Source of the DNA: Desulfuromonadales bacterium
Lineage (GTDB): Bacteria; Desulfobacterota; Desulfuromonadia; Desulfuromonadales; Geopsychrobacteraceae
Length of the DNA stretch: 64,000 bases
Reading direction: 5' to 3'
Assembly: GCA_019429255.1 (NCBI GenBank)
Contig: JAHYIY010000005.1
Span: 1-64,000 of the forward strand
Below, piece by piece: positions 17,446 through 26,366 of the stretch. The notes below the pieces were generated by a model. The model worked only from the letters and a program-made list of their open reading frames with translations. It made no database searches and was not told the origin of the DNA. Numbering within the stretch: position 1 is the stretch's first letter; each line of letters begins with the position of its first letter. Made by a program: the position numbers and the translations under genes.

Positions 17446-19727
17446 TCGATCTTGCTGATCAGGACCTCACGGGGTTTGCCGCTGCCGTCGGAGGGGCCGA
17501 CGATGCCTTCCTGCTCCATTTTCTCGATCATGCGCGCAGCGCGGTTGTAACCGACGCGCAAACGCCGCTGGATCATGGAGATGGAAGCCTGGCGGGTGTC
17601 GCTGACGATTTTAAGCGCATCGTCCCAGAGTTCATCGTAGTCGTCCTCGCCGGCCTGTTCCGTAGCAGTTGGTGGGGTGGTGAGGATTGATTTGTCGTAC
17701 TCGGGCTTGCCCTGGCGCGAGAGAAATTCTACGACGCGCTGCACCTCGAGTTCGGAAACAAAGGCGCCGTGGACCCGTTCCAGGTAACCGACCCCGGGGG
17801 GGAGAAAGAGCATATCGCCCATACCGAGCAGGGCTTCAGCACCCATGGAATCAAGGATGGTGCGCGAGTCGATACGGGAAAACACCTTGAAGGAGATCCG
17901 GGTTGGAAAGTTGGCTTTGATCAGACCGGTGATAACATCAACGCTGGGTCGCTGGGTGGCAAGAATCAAGTGAATGCCGGCCGCCCGGGCCATCTGCGCC
18001 AGACGGGCGATGGATTCTTCAATGTCGCGCCCGGCAACCATCATCAGGTCGGCCAGTTCATCAACAATCACGACGATATAGGGGAGGTGGCCGTGTTCCA
18101 GTTCCTCCGGCGGGATTTCTGCGGTGATGGGGGGCAGCTCGTCCATCAGCTCGCTGGGGTCCAACTGCGCTTCCGGATCGGGCACCCGGCTTTGTGCTTC
18201 CTTGGCCTCTTTGACGAGTTTACGATTGTAGCCATCGATGTTGCGGACCCCTTTGGCCGCCATCAGTTGGTAGCGACGTTCCATCTCGCGCACTGCCCAG
18301 TTCAGGGCCAGTGCGGCTTTTTTCGGGTTGGTCACCACCGGCAGGAGCAAATGGGGGATGCCTTCATAGATCGATAATTCCAGCATTTTCGGATCGATCA
18401 TGATCAGCCGGACATCCTCCGGCGCGGCACGGTAGAGCAGGGACAGGATCATGGTGTTGATGGAAACCGATTTGCCGCTACCGGTGGAGCCGGCGACCAG
18501 CAGGTGGGGCATGCGTGACAGATCGGAAACCACCACCTGACCGAAGATATCCTTGCCCAGGGCCATGGGGAGTTTGCCGCCATGCTTGTTGAAGGCCTCG
18601 GAGTCGATGATTTCTTTGAGATAAACGGTTTCGCGATCTTTGTTGGGAATCTCGATACCGACCACACCCCGGCCCGGAATCGGCGCCACAATGCGGATGG
18701 AGACTGCCTGTAGCGCCATGGCCAGATCGTCCTGCAGGTTGGAGATCTTGTTGACCTTGACCCCGGGTGCCGGAGAAAATTCGTACATGGTAACCACCGG
18801 TCCCGGTTTGACCTCAACCACATCCCCTTCAACGCCGAAATCGAGAAGTTTTTTCTCCAGCATGCGCGCAGCCATGGTCAAACTGTTACGGTCAACCGGT
18901 TTGGCCGGAGCGCCATCGTGTTCAAGCAGGGAGGCCGGCGGCATGTGGTAGTCGCCACTGGCCTCCAGAAAAGAAAAGGCGACCTGGGGGTCTTCTTTAT
19001 CGTTAGCTCTTTTTTTGGATTTTTGGGTCGACGGCGGTGGGATCAGGTTTTTCGGCTCGCTGGTGATGATGGCCGGCCCTTTCTCCTCACGCTGCTGACG
19101 GGTTTTTTTCTTTAGTTCCTTGCGCGCGCGCCGGGCTTCGCGGCGCATCTCCAGACGGCGTCCCAGACGATCAAGAAAACCATCGATAAACAGCACGAAG
19201 GAAAAACGGGTCGAGAGGATCAGTGCCACCAGGAAAAAAACAATCAGTACAATCGCCGCACCACCGACATTGAGATAGTGGGTCAATATCTGTACCAGAA
19301 TGCGCCCCAGGGTACCGCCGGCCTCATCGATTTGCTGGCCGAACAGAGGGATACTGTTAAAACGCAGGGCGAGCAGGGCTCCTAACGTGATCTGCATGAG
19401 CAGAAAAGCGATCAGGCGGGTGATGCGAAAATGGACATCAGTAAATTTGAGCCAGCGCCATGCCAGATGGAGGCAGCCTAAGGGCCACAAGAGCGCCGTC
19501 AGACCGAAGGTCTGATACATCAGGTCGGCGAGATGGGCACCGAAAACCCCAACCCAGTTGCGGATCCGCTCCGGCTGCAGATTGTTATTGAAGGAAGGGT
19601 CGTCATTGCTGTAACTGAGCAGACAGATCAGCAGAAAAATGCCCAGGGCGAGCCACACCAGACCGAGGATTTCCTTGCGCATCCGATGTTCGGCCAACGC
19701 TGTTGCTTCTTTCTCTTTAACGTTCAT
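17442..19727 (-). CDS. ftsK: DNA translocase FtsK/SpoIIIE
   Basis: 761 residues. Four to five N-terminal membrane helices (about 22-170), a short charged linker rather than the very long one of E. coli FtsK, then the motor domain with Walker A GSTGSGKS near 411, Walker B IVIVDELADLMM, and a C-terminal gamma winged helix (about 690-755) that reads KOPS-type sequences. It pumps chromosome ends through the closing septum and activates dif recombination. It follows rnj by one base, in a plsC-rnj-ftsK unit. The stop codon is inside a palindromic repeat. Confidence 0.95.
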   Translation of the reverse strand: MNVKEKEATALAEHRMRKEILGLVWLALGIFLLICLLSYSNDDPSFNNNLQPERIRNWVGVFGAHLADLMYQTFGLTALLWPLGCLHLAWRWLKFTDVHFRITRLIAFLLMQITLGALLALRFNSIPLFGQQIDEAGGTLGRILVQILTHYLNVGGAAIVLIVFFLVALILSTRFSFVLFIDGFLDRLGRRLEMRREARRARKELKKKTRQQREEKGPAIITSEPKNLIPPPSTQKSKKRANDKEDPQVAFSFLEASGDYHMPPASLLEHDGAPAKPVDRNSLTMAARMLEKKLLDFGVEGDVVEVKPGPVVTMYEFSPAPGVKVNKISNLQDDLAMALQAVSIRIVAPIPGRGVVGIEIPNKDRETVYLKEIIDSEAFNKHGGKLPMALGKDIFGQVVVSDLSRMPHLLVAGSTGSGKSVSINTMILSLLYRAAPEDVRLIMIDPKMLELSIYEGIPHLLLPVVTNPKKAALALNWAVREMERRYQLMAAKGVRNIDGYNRKLVKEAKEAQSRVPDPEAQLDPSELMDELPPITAEIPPEELEHGHLPYIVVIVDELADLMMVAGRDIEESIARLAQMARAAGIHLILATQRPSVDVITGLIKANFPTRISFKVFSRIDSRTILDSMGAEALLGMGDMLFLPPGVGYLERVHGAFVSELEVQRVVEFLSRQGKPEYDKSILTTPPTATEQAGEDDYDELWDDALKIVSDTRQASISMIQRRLRVGYNRAARMIEKMEQEGIVGPSDGSGKPREVLISKIE

Positions 19728-19728
19728 A

Positions 19729-21414
19729 TCAGAGTTCCAGAATGACCGGCAGAATTAAGGGGCGCCGGGCGATGGCGCGGTTGAAAAAACGACGTAGTAC
19801 CTTGCGGACTTCAACCCGCAATTCCTCCCAATCACCGACCATGGCGAGGCTGTGCTCTTCGAGCAGATCGCAGACGCGTTGGCGCGCTTCGGCCAGCAAT
19901 GCTTCACCAATGTCCGAATCTTCGGGGATAAAACCTTTGGAAAAAATGTCCGGACCCTGGATGATTTTACCGGTTGACTGGTTAATCGCCAGCATCAGAA
20001 TCACCAGCCCATGGTTGGCCAGATGGCGGCGGTCGCGCAGTTCCATGACCCCGACGTCACCGACCCCCTTACCGTCAACAAACACCCGGCCGCTTTCAAA
20101 GCGTTTGCCACGGCGTAGTTCGCTGGCGTTGATGATCAACTCATGACCGTTTTCGAGAACCAGGGTGTTTTCTGCTGCTACTCCCATTTCCATGGCCAGT
20201 TGGCGGTGCTTGACCAGATGGCGGTATTCGCCGTGAAGCGGAACAAAGTAGCGCGGTTTGACCAGAGCTTGCAGGAGCTTTAACTCTTCCCGACTGGCGT
20301 GACCGGAGACATGGATTTCACTGGTTTTTTCGTAAATGACTTCGGCCCCGCGGCGATAGAGATGATTGATCAGGTCGCTGATGGCCTTTTCGTTGCCGGG
20401 AATAAACTTGGAGGAGAGAATGACTGTATCGCCAGGTTCGATGCTGATCTGTTTGTGATCCCCAAGGGCCATGCGCATCAATGCACTCAAGGGTTCACCC
20501 TGACTGCCGGTGGTGATAATCAGCACCTCTTCCGGCGGTAGGTGGGGCAGATCGCGCAGCTCGATAAATTGCTCATTGGGGATCGTGAGGTAGCCGAGCT
20601 GGCGGGCAACGGCGATATTGCCAACCATGCTGCGCCCGTTGATCAGCAGTTTGCGCCCGGCCAGCCGGGCAGCGTCGGCGACCTGCTGGATCCGGTGGAT
20701 GTTGGAGGAAAAGGTCGAGAGGATGACGCGCTGCGGACAGCGTGGGATGATCTCTTCCAGTACCTTGCCGACGGTGCGTTCCGACAGAGTGTAGCCTTCG
20801 TTTTCGACATTGGTGGAATCGGCCAGCAGCAGCAGAACGCCTTCCTCGCCAAGTTCCGCCAGACGCGCAAGATCGGTGTTTTTGCCGTCGACCGGGGTGG
20901 GATCAATCTTGAAGTCGCCGCTGTGGACAATCAACCCCGCCGGGGTTCGGATCGCCAGCCCGACGCCATCAACGATGGAGTGAGCGGCGCGGTAAGGTTC
21001 AACGGTAAAGGGCGGGAGTTCAATCTGTCGGCGTGGTGTGATCTCGATCATCTCAACCCGCTGATCGAGGTCATGTTCTTTCAGTTTGCGCTGCAGTAGC
21101 CCCAGGGTCAGGCCGGTCCCGAAGACAGTAGGGGAGCCGAGGCGCTGCCATAAAAAAGGCAGGGCGCCGATGTGGTCTTCGTGGCCATGGGTCAGGACCA
21201 GGCCGACAATGTCCGACCGACGTTCTTCGAGGGCACTGATGTCGGGCAATACCAGGTCGATGCCGAACATATAGGCTTCGGGAAACATCAGTCCGCAATC
21301 GATCAACAGGATTTTGCCCTGCGCTTCGATTCCGAGCAGATTCATGCCGATTTCACCAAAACCGCCAAAGGGCAGCAGACGGACTTCTTCACTATGTTCA
21401 GTTGGATTGTTCAT
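19729..21414 (-). CDS. rnj: Ribonuclease J
   Basis: 561 residues, typical length. Metallo-beta-lactamase core with the zinc-binding motif HGHEDH (His76, His78, Asp80, His81), a beta-CASP domain (VILSTFSSNIHRIQQ), the RNase J motif HVSGHAS followed by FVPLHGEYRH, and a C-terminal domain. RNase J cuts and trims mRNA and rRNA from the 5' end, and in groups such as Desulfuromonadales it is present in a proteobacterial genome. The start overlaps the end of plsC by 17 bases and the stop is one base from ftsK. Confidence 0.93.
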   Translation of the reverse strand: MNNPTEHSEEVRLLPFGGFGEIGMNLLGIEAQGKILLIDCGLMFPEAYMFGIDLVLPDISALEERRSDIVGLVLTHGHEDHIGALPFLWQRLGSPTVFGTGLTLGLLQRKLKEHDLDQRVEMIEITPRRQIELPPFTVEPYRAAHSIVDGVGLAIRTPAGLIVHSGDFKIDPTPVDGKNTDLARLAELGEEGVLLLLADSTNVENEGYTLSERTVGKVLEEIIPRCPQRVILSTFSSNIHRIQQVADAARLAGRKLLINGRSMVGNIAVARQLGYLTIPNEQFIELRDLPHLPPEEVLIITTGSQGEPLSALMRMALGDHKQISIEPGDTVILSSKFIPGNEKAISDLINHLYRRGAEVIYEKTSEIHVSGHASREELKLLQALVKPRYFVPLHGEYRHLVKHRQLAMEMGVAAENTLVLENGHELIINASELRRGKRFESGRVFVDGKGVGDVGVMELRDRRHLANHGLVILMLAINQSTGKIIQGPDIFSKGFIPEDSDIGEALLAEARQRVCDLLEEHSLAMVGDWEELRVEVRKVLRRFFNRAIARRPLILPVILEL

Positions 21415-22108
21415 GGTTTTCCAGGCAGTGGGCGATCTGGTCGTGAACCTGATCGGTCAGTTGATCGATGTGCGACATTTTCAGCCCATCTGTAGCTATC
21501 GGGGACATAATGGTCAGCTGCAACGGCGTCGGATTGATGCGCAGACTTCCCTTTGGTTGAACCTGATGACTGCCGTGAATCGCCATGGGCACAATCGGCA
21601 CCCCGGCTTTAGCGGCCAACAGCAGTGCCCCTTTTTTGAACGGCTGCAGGGTACCGTCAGCGCTACGGGTTCCTTCCGGAAAGATGATGACGGATACGCC
21701 GGCGCGAATCCGCCTGGCCGCCGCTGTCAGGCTGCGCATCGCCTCTTTACGATTGGAACGGTCAATCGGGATATAACCACTACTTTTCATTGCCAGTCCA
21801 AAGAGCGGGATGTTGAACAGCTCCTGTTTGGCCATCCAGCGGAACTGGATCGGCAGGCCGGCGTAGAGCAAGGGGATGTCAAAATTGCTCTGGTGGTTGC
21901 TGACGTAAATTGCCGGGCCATCACCTGTGAGGTTTTCGCTTCCTGTTACCTTGAGTTTTAATCCCGCCAGCCACAGACAGCTGCGTCCCCACAGGATCCC
22001 CCAGCGGTGAACAACATTCTGGCCGAACAGGGACAGGCAGACGCCAATGCTCAGGGCAATCACTGTCCAGGGGTAGAAAACCAGATAAAAAAATAGTGTG
22101 CGTAGCAC
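21398..22108 (-). CDS. plsC: 1-acyl-sn-glycerol-3-phosphate acyltransferase (PlsC)
   Basis: 236 residues with an N-terminal membrane helix (about 8-28). The acyltransferase motifs are present: NHQSNFD (His72, Asp77; HX4D catalytic pair), GYIPIDR, FPEGTRS, and VPIVPMAI. It adds the second acyl chain to make phosphatidic acid at the inner membrane. First gene of the unit with rnj and ftsK; a three-stem repeat copy lies 20 bases upstream of its start, between it and the pst promoter region. Confidence 0.92.
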   Translation of the reverse strand: MLRTLFFYLVFYPWTVIALSIGVCLSLFGQNVVHRWGILWGRSCLWLAGLKLKVTGSENLTGDGPAIYVSNHQSNFDIPLLYAGLPIQFRWMAKQELFNIPLFGLAMKSSGYIPIDRSNRKEAMRSLTAAARRIRAGVSVIIFPEGTRSADGTLQPFKKGALLLAAKAGVPIVPMAIHGSHQVQPKGSLRINPTPLQLTIMSPIATDGLKMSHIDQLTDQVHDQIAHCLENHEQSN

Positions 22109-22127
22109 CTGTTAATAACCCCTTCCT

Positions 22128-22273
22128 GTATCTGTTCAGCACAGGGCCTTTGAATCCTATGTCAAGGGACGCTTTTCGTCATCCATGACCGCTTGTTGTC
22201 GCCATCCATGGCGACAAACACCCCTGCCACAGGACTCAAAGGCCCTGCACAAGGATAATGGTAAATAGTTACA
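22128..22273 (+). repeat. Three-stem structured repeat, copy 3 (covarying outer stem)
   Basis: Same ends and the same two TCCA hairpins as copy 1, but the outer stem differs on both sides: CAGGGCCTTTGAATCCT on the left and AGGACTCAAAGGCCCTG on the right, which pair with one mismatch over 17 bases. Copy 1 has unrelated bases at these positions on the left, so pairing seems to be kept while sequence drifts. Confidence 0.8.
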
Positions 22274-22411
22274 TAAAAATAAAAGCAGATCATTCTACTG
22301 TCACAGCTGTATCAGCGTCAAACTTTTCTCATGCAGCCGGTTACCAGCGATAAACCGGTCAACCGACGCGCCGGCGCGTTATAGCGTGAAGTCACCAGTC
22401 TCATCAAAAAA

Positions 22412-22438
22412 TCGTCAAACCCTAACACTGCCCTAACA
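22412..22438 (+). promoter_or_regulatory. Candidate Pho box upstream of pstS
   Basis: CCTAACA-CTGC-CCTAACA (22421-22438) is a 7-4-7 direct repeat with 11-base period, the layout of PhoB sites; a further half-site TCGTCAA sits 11 bases upstream. The 16 bases TCGTCAAACCCTAACA recur with one change ahead of phoB. About 90 bases before the pstS start. Confidence 0.6.
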
Positions 22439-22527
22439 AAAAAAGCGCGATCATGGCGCCGTCTACATGAGCAACTAAGACGTCATTTGCAGAACGTCAT
22501 TTTCACCAACAAAAGGAGAGATGAATC

Positions 22528-23502
22528 ATGATGAGAAAAAAAGTAGCCAGACTTCTTGCAACCTGCCTGCTGGTTGTCGGCTTGCCGACAGTTGGTCTGG
22601 CCCTTGACCCTGCTTTAAAGCCTTACACCCCGGTGTCCGGGATTTCCGGGACCTTGAAGAGTATCGGTTCCGACTCCATGAACAACGAAATGACCCTGTG
22701 GGCCGAAGGATTTTTGAGTTTCTACCCCAATGTCCAGATTGAAATCGAAGGCAAAGGCTCAGGTACGGCGCCGACCGCCCTGGTCAGTGGCACTGCCCAC
22801 TTTGGCCCCATGAGCCGACCGATGAAAGGTAAAGAGCTCGATGATTTTGAGAAGCGCTATGGTTACAAGCCGACCGAGCTCAACACCAGTATCGACATGC
22901 TGGCCGTCTATGTCCACAAGGACAACCCGATCCAGTGTCTGACCCTGCAGCAGGTCGATGCTATTTTCTCAAAAACCCGTCGCGGTGGTAACGCTGAAAA
23001 TATTCGCACCTGGGGTGATGTTGGCCTGACCGGTCAGTTTGCCAACCTGCCCATCAGTCTCTACGGACGTAACTCCGCTTCCGGTACCTATGGTTTCTTC
23101 AAGGATAACGCCCTTTTTGGTGGTGACTATAAAGATGAAGTGAAAGAACAGCCGGGTAGTTCCTCTGTCGTACAGGGTGTTGCCAGCGAGCTCGCCGGTA
23201 TCGGCTACTCCGGTATCGGTTATATGACTGCCGATGTGCGCGCCGTTCCTCTGGCCGGCGGCCCGGGCGAGCAGTGCTATGCAGCAGCAGCAGAGAATGC
23301 CTATACCGGTAATTATCCCCTGGCCCGCTTCCTCATGGTCTATACCAACTACCAGCCGGGCAGCACTATTGATCCGCTGCGTCGTGAATTTACCCGCTAC
23401 ATCTTCAGTCGTAACGGCCAGGAAGATGTCGTGCGCGATGGCTATTTCCCGGTGTCCAATGTGATTGCTCAGGAGCAACTGCAGAAGCTGGGAGTCAAAT
23501 AG
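22528..23502 (+). CDS. pstS: Phosphate-binding protein PstS
   Basis: 324 residues with a signal peptide (about 1-25). The SBP domain shows the phosphate-binding loops: GSDSMNN, GSGTAPTAL and GRNSASGTYGFF. It binds inorganic phosphate in the periplasm and hands it to the PstCA permease. It is the first gene of pstS-pstC-pstA-pstB-lipoprotein-phoU and follows a candidate Pho box, so induction by phosphate shortage through PhoB is expected. Two strong hairpins follow the stop codon and could raise PstS levels over the rest of the operon. The form lacks a lipobox, so it is likely soluble. Confidence 0.93.
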   Translation: MMRKKVARLLATCLLVVGLPTVGLALDPALKPYTPVSGISGTLKSIGSDSMNNEMTLWAEGFLSFYPNVQIEIEGKGSGTAPTALVSGTAHFGPMSRPMKGKELDDFEKRYGYKPTELNTSIDMLAVYVHKDNPIQCLTLQQVDAIFSKTRRGGNAENIRTWGDVGLTGQFANLPISLYGRNSASGTYGFFKDNALFGGDYKDEVKEQPGSSSVVQGVASELAGIGYSGIGYMTADVRAVPLAGGPGEQCYAAAAENAYTGNYPLARFLMVYTNYQPGSTIDPLRREFTRYIFSRNGQEDVVRDGYFPVSNVIAQEQLQKLGVK

Positions 23503-23525
23503 GACAATTTGACGGGTAACACCTG

Positions 23526-23627
23526 CTGCCCGGAACCGCAGACATTAGTGTCGCGCTTCCGGGCAGATTTCCGCGATCCCTTCTGGCTCTTGATGCTGAT
23601 GTCGGGACTAGAAGGGACCGCGGAAAT
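23526..23627 (+). terminator. Two adjacent hairpins between pstS and pstC
   Basis: Hairpin 1: CTGCCCGGAA pairs with TTCCGGGCAG (23526-23566). Hairpin 2: ATTTCCGCGATCCCTTCT pairs with AGAAGGGACCGCGGAAAT with one mismatch (23567-23627). Neither has a T-run, so partial termination or protection of the pstS 3' end is more likely than full termination. Confidence 0.6.
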
Positions 23628-23696
23628 CAAGACAGGCAGATGAGAAAGACAATAAGGGTGAAATAGTCGCCAAACTTATAAATGATGGTCAAATAA

Positions 23697-26312
23697 ATGG
23701 CAGAGAAGAAAAAAATTACCGGCACTCAGCGTCGCTACACCACCAAAAAAAGCATCAAGTATATGGATGTAGCAGCAACGGTGCTGATTTCCCTCGGTGG
23801 CCTGGGAACCATTATTGCGGTCGCCGGGGTGTTTATTTTTCTGGCATCCGTGGTTGTCCCCCTGTTTGCTCCCGCCGAAATGACCCCGGCCCAGAAGATC
23901 TCCACCATCGAGGCTAAGACCAAACAGGCACCGCTATTGATTGTTGACGAATTTCAGCTCAGCGCCTGGACCCTGGAAGACGCAGGTGCCAGTGCCCGGG
24001 CATTTGTTCTCAATGATGGTGAAACCCTGCTGCAGACACCTGTCTTTGCCGAAGAAACGCCCCAGGCCTGGGCCTATGACTCCCTGTCGGAAACCTTGAT
24101 CGCCGCCTTTGCCGATGGCCGCATCGAGTTGAAAAAAATCGGTTTCAGAACCAGATTTCTGCTTGATGAGCAGGTATTGCCTGGATTTTTACAGGAAATG
24201 GAAGTCGGCTCGGCACTACCCTGGGATGAAGGCATTGTCCAGCGCACCCCCATTGGCCAATTGCGGCAGTTGAAACTGGAGCTGGAAAGCGAGGCTCTTG
24301 TTGCGACAGAGCATGAAGGTATCCGGCTGATTTCCATGATCAATACCAACAGCGGTCCGGTCTTGACCTATCTGACGCAAGATGGCGTGCTGCGGATCCA
24401 GCGTATGGTGTCGCGTCGCAACCTGCTCACCGGGCAAGTGACCACTACCGTCACCGGCGGCTCACTGCAACTCGACCTCGACCGGCGCGGGTTGCCGCAG
24501 TGGCTTGAGCTGTCCGGTCGTGGTGATACGGCGTTTCTGGCCTGGAGCGATGGCCATCTGCTGCGTATCGATAGTCGCAATTTCAATGCCCTGGCGGTCG
24601 CTGAAGAACTCAGTCTGATCCCTGATGGTAACGCAACCCTGACGTCCCTGTCGTTTCTGATTGGTCGTACCACCCTGGTAGCCGGTGATTCGCAAGGCCG
24701 CCTGAATGCCTGGTTCCGTACCCGGCCTGAAGGGACAGCGACCAGCGACGGCAGCAGGCTGACCCTGGTGCATGATCTGGGTCAAGGTCCGGCGGCAGTT
24801 ACGGCCCTTGCCCCGTCAACGCGCAGTCGCCTGCTCGCTGCCGGCTTTGCCGATGGCACGGTGCGCACCTATCATGTCACCAGTGACCAGTTGCTGGTTG
24901 AAGAAAGAGCAGGCCAGGGAGCGGTTGCTGCTGTGGCCCTGGCGCCACGCGACAATCTGCTCGCCGCCCTGGTGCCGAGCGGTCTGATGGGTTGGTATCT
25001 GGACAACAAACACCCGACCGCAACCTGGCACACCCTGTTTGGCAAGGTCCATTATGAGGGGATGAATGAGCCGGGCTATGTTTGGCAATCAACCGGGGGA
25101 ACCGACGATTTTGAGCCGAAATACAGTCTCATCCCCTTGATTTACGGCACCCTTAAGGCCACCTTTTTTTCCATGTTCTTTGGTGTTCCGCTGGCGCTGC
25201 TGGCGGCTGTTTATACCAGCGAATTTCTTGAAGACAAGCGCGTCAAAGCCCAGGTGAAACCGCTGGTGGAGTTGATGGAAAGCCTACCGACGGTTGTTCT
25301 GGGTTTTCTGGCGGCGCTGGTCTTTGCGGTTTTCGTTGAGGGGCAGACAGCCAGTGTCCTGGCGGCCTTTATCACGGTGCCCTTGTCTTTTGTTGCGGCG
25401 GCATATCTGTTTCTGTTGCTGCCCATCGACAAATTTGTCCGTTTTTCCCGCTTCCGTTTTTACATCATTGCCCTGTTGGCCCTGCCCATCGGCATTCTGT
25501 TAGCGCGACAACTCGGGTCCGTGCTTGAAGCCTTGCTCTTTGCCGGTGATATCAAGGCCTGGCTCGATGGTCAGGTTGGGACCGGTACCGGTGGCTGGTT
25601 TTTGTTGTTGCTCCCCTTAAGCAGTTTTGTCGTGGCTCTGTTCTACGGACTGACGGTCAATCCCTGGTTGCGCAACAGAACCGCAGGCTTGACACGCTTT
25701 GCAACCGGAATGACGGAAATTGTCAAGTTTGCTTGCGGTGTCGTTATTGTTACAGCGATGTCCTGGTTGGCGGCCTCCTTGTTGACGGCGGCCGGCATCG
25801 ATATCCGCAGCGATTTCCCCTTCACCGGTCAGATCATGGGGACCTACGTTCAGCGCAATGCCCTGGTGGTCGGCTTTGTCATGGGTTTTGCCATTATTCC
25901 GGCGGTTTACACGATTGCCGAAGATGCTTTGTCAAGTGTCCCGGAGCATCTGCGTTCCGGTTCCCTGTCAGCTGGTGCCAGCCCCTGGCAAACCGCCATC
26001 CGTATCATCATTCCGACCGCCGCCAGTGGCTTGTTTTCGGCAGTGATGCTCGGTCTTGGTCGGGCGGTCGGGGAAACCATGATCGTGCTGATGGCGACCG
26101 GCAACACGCCGGTGATGGAAATGAATATTTTCAATGGCTTTAGGACCCTTTCGGCGAATATTGCCGTTGAGCTGCCGGAGGCGATTATCTATGGCACCCA
26201 TTTCCGCATCCTGTTTCTGGCAGCCCTGACCCTCTTTTTGCTGACCTTTACTATTAACACCATTGCTGAAGTGATCAGGCAGCGCTTTCGTAAACGGGCC
26301 TTCCAGTTGTGA
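23697..26312 (+). CDS. pstC: Phosphate ABC permease PstC, long form with periplasmic propeller-like domain
   Basis: 871 residues, far longer than the usual ~300-residue PstC. One N-terminal membrane helix (about 30-55) is followed by about 420 residues of probable periplasmic domain with WD-like blades (AFLAWSDGHLLRID, VAGDSQGRLNAWF, AAGFADGTVRTYHV), then the standard permease core (about 490-871) with the EAA-type loop SSVPEHLRSGSLSAGASPWQTAIRIIIP. Long PstC of this kind (COG4590-like) is known from several proteobacteria; the extra domain has no established job. Paired with an equally enlarged PstA. Confidence 0.88.
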   Translation: MAEKKKITGTQRRYTTKKSIKYMDVAATVLISLGGLGTIIAVAGVFIFLASVVVPLFAPAEMTPAQKISTIEAKTKQAPLLIVDEFQLSAWTLEDAGASARAFVLNDGETLLQTPVFAEETPQAWAYDSLSETLIAAFADGRIELKKIGFRTRFLLDEQVLPGFLQEMEVGSALPWDEGIVQRTPIGQLRQLKLELESEALVATEHEGIRLISMINTNSGPVLTYLTQDGVLRIQRMVSRRNLLTGQVTTTVTGGSLQLDLDRRGLPQWLELSGRGDTAFLAWSDGHLLRIDSRNFNALAVAEELSLIPDGNATLTSLSFLIGRTTLVAGDSQGRLNAWFRTRPEGTATSDGSRLTLVHDLGQGPAAVTALAPSTRSRLLAAGFADGTVRTYHVTSDQLLVEERAGQGAVAAVALAPRDNLLAALVPSGLMGWYLDNKHPTATWHTLFGKVHYEGMNEPGYVWQSTGGTDDFEPKYSLIPLIYGTLKATFFSMFFGVPLALLAAVYTSEFLEDKRVKAQVKPLVELMESLPTVVLGFLAALVFAVFVEGQTASVLAAFITVPLSFVAAAYLFLLLPIDKFVRFSRFRFYIIALLALPIGILLARQLGSVLEALLFAGDIKAWLDGQVGTGTGGWFLLLLPLSSFVVALFYGLTVNPWLRNRTAGLTRFATGMTEIVKFACGVVIVTAMSWLAASLLTAAGIDIRSDFPFTGQIMGTYVQRNALVVGFVMGFAIIPAVYTIAEDALSSVPEHLRSGSLSAGASPWQTAIRIIIPTAASGLFSAVMLGLGRAVGETMIVLMATGNTPVMEMNIFNGFRTLSANIAVELPEAIIYGTHFRILFLAALTLFLLTFTINTIAEVIRQRFRKRAFQL

Positions 26313-26366
26313 CCAGAGTAACAGGCTCTCGCTGTAGAGGTTACGGCCTTAAAACATGACAAATAG

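Larger units (their letters stand above)
22109..22527. other. Divergent promoter region between plsC and pstS
   Basis: 419 bases. Contains three-stem repeat copy 3 (22128-22273), then about 140 bases with no recognised feature, then the candidate Pho box (22412-22438) and the pstS leader. The AAAGGAGAG before the pstS ATG is a strong ribosome-binding site. Confidence 0.6.
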
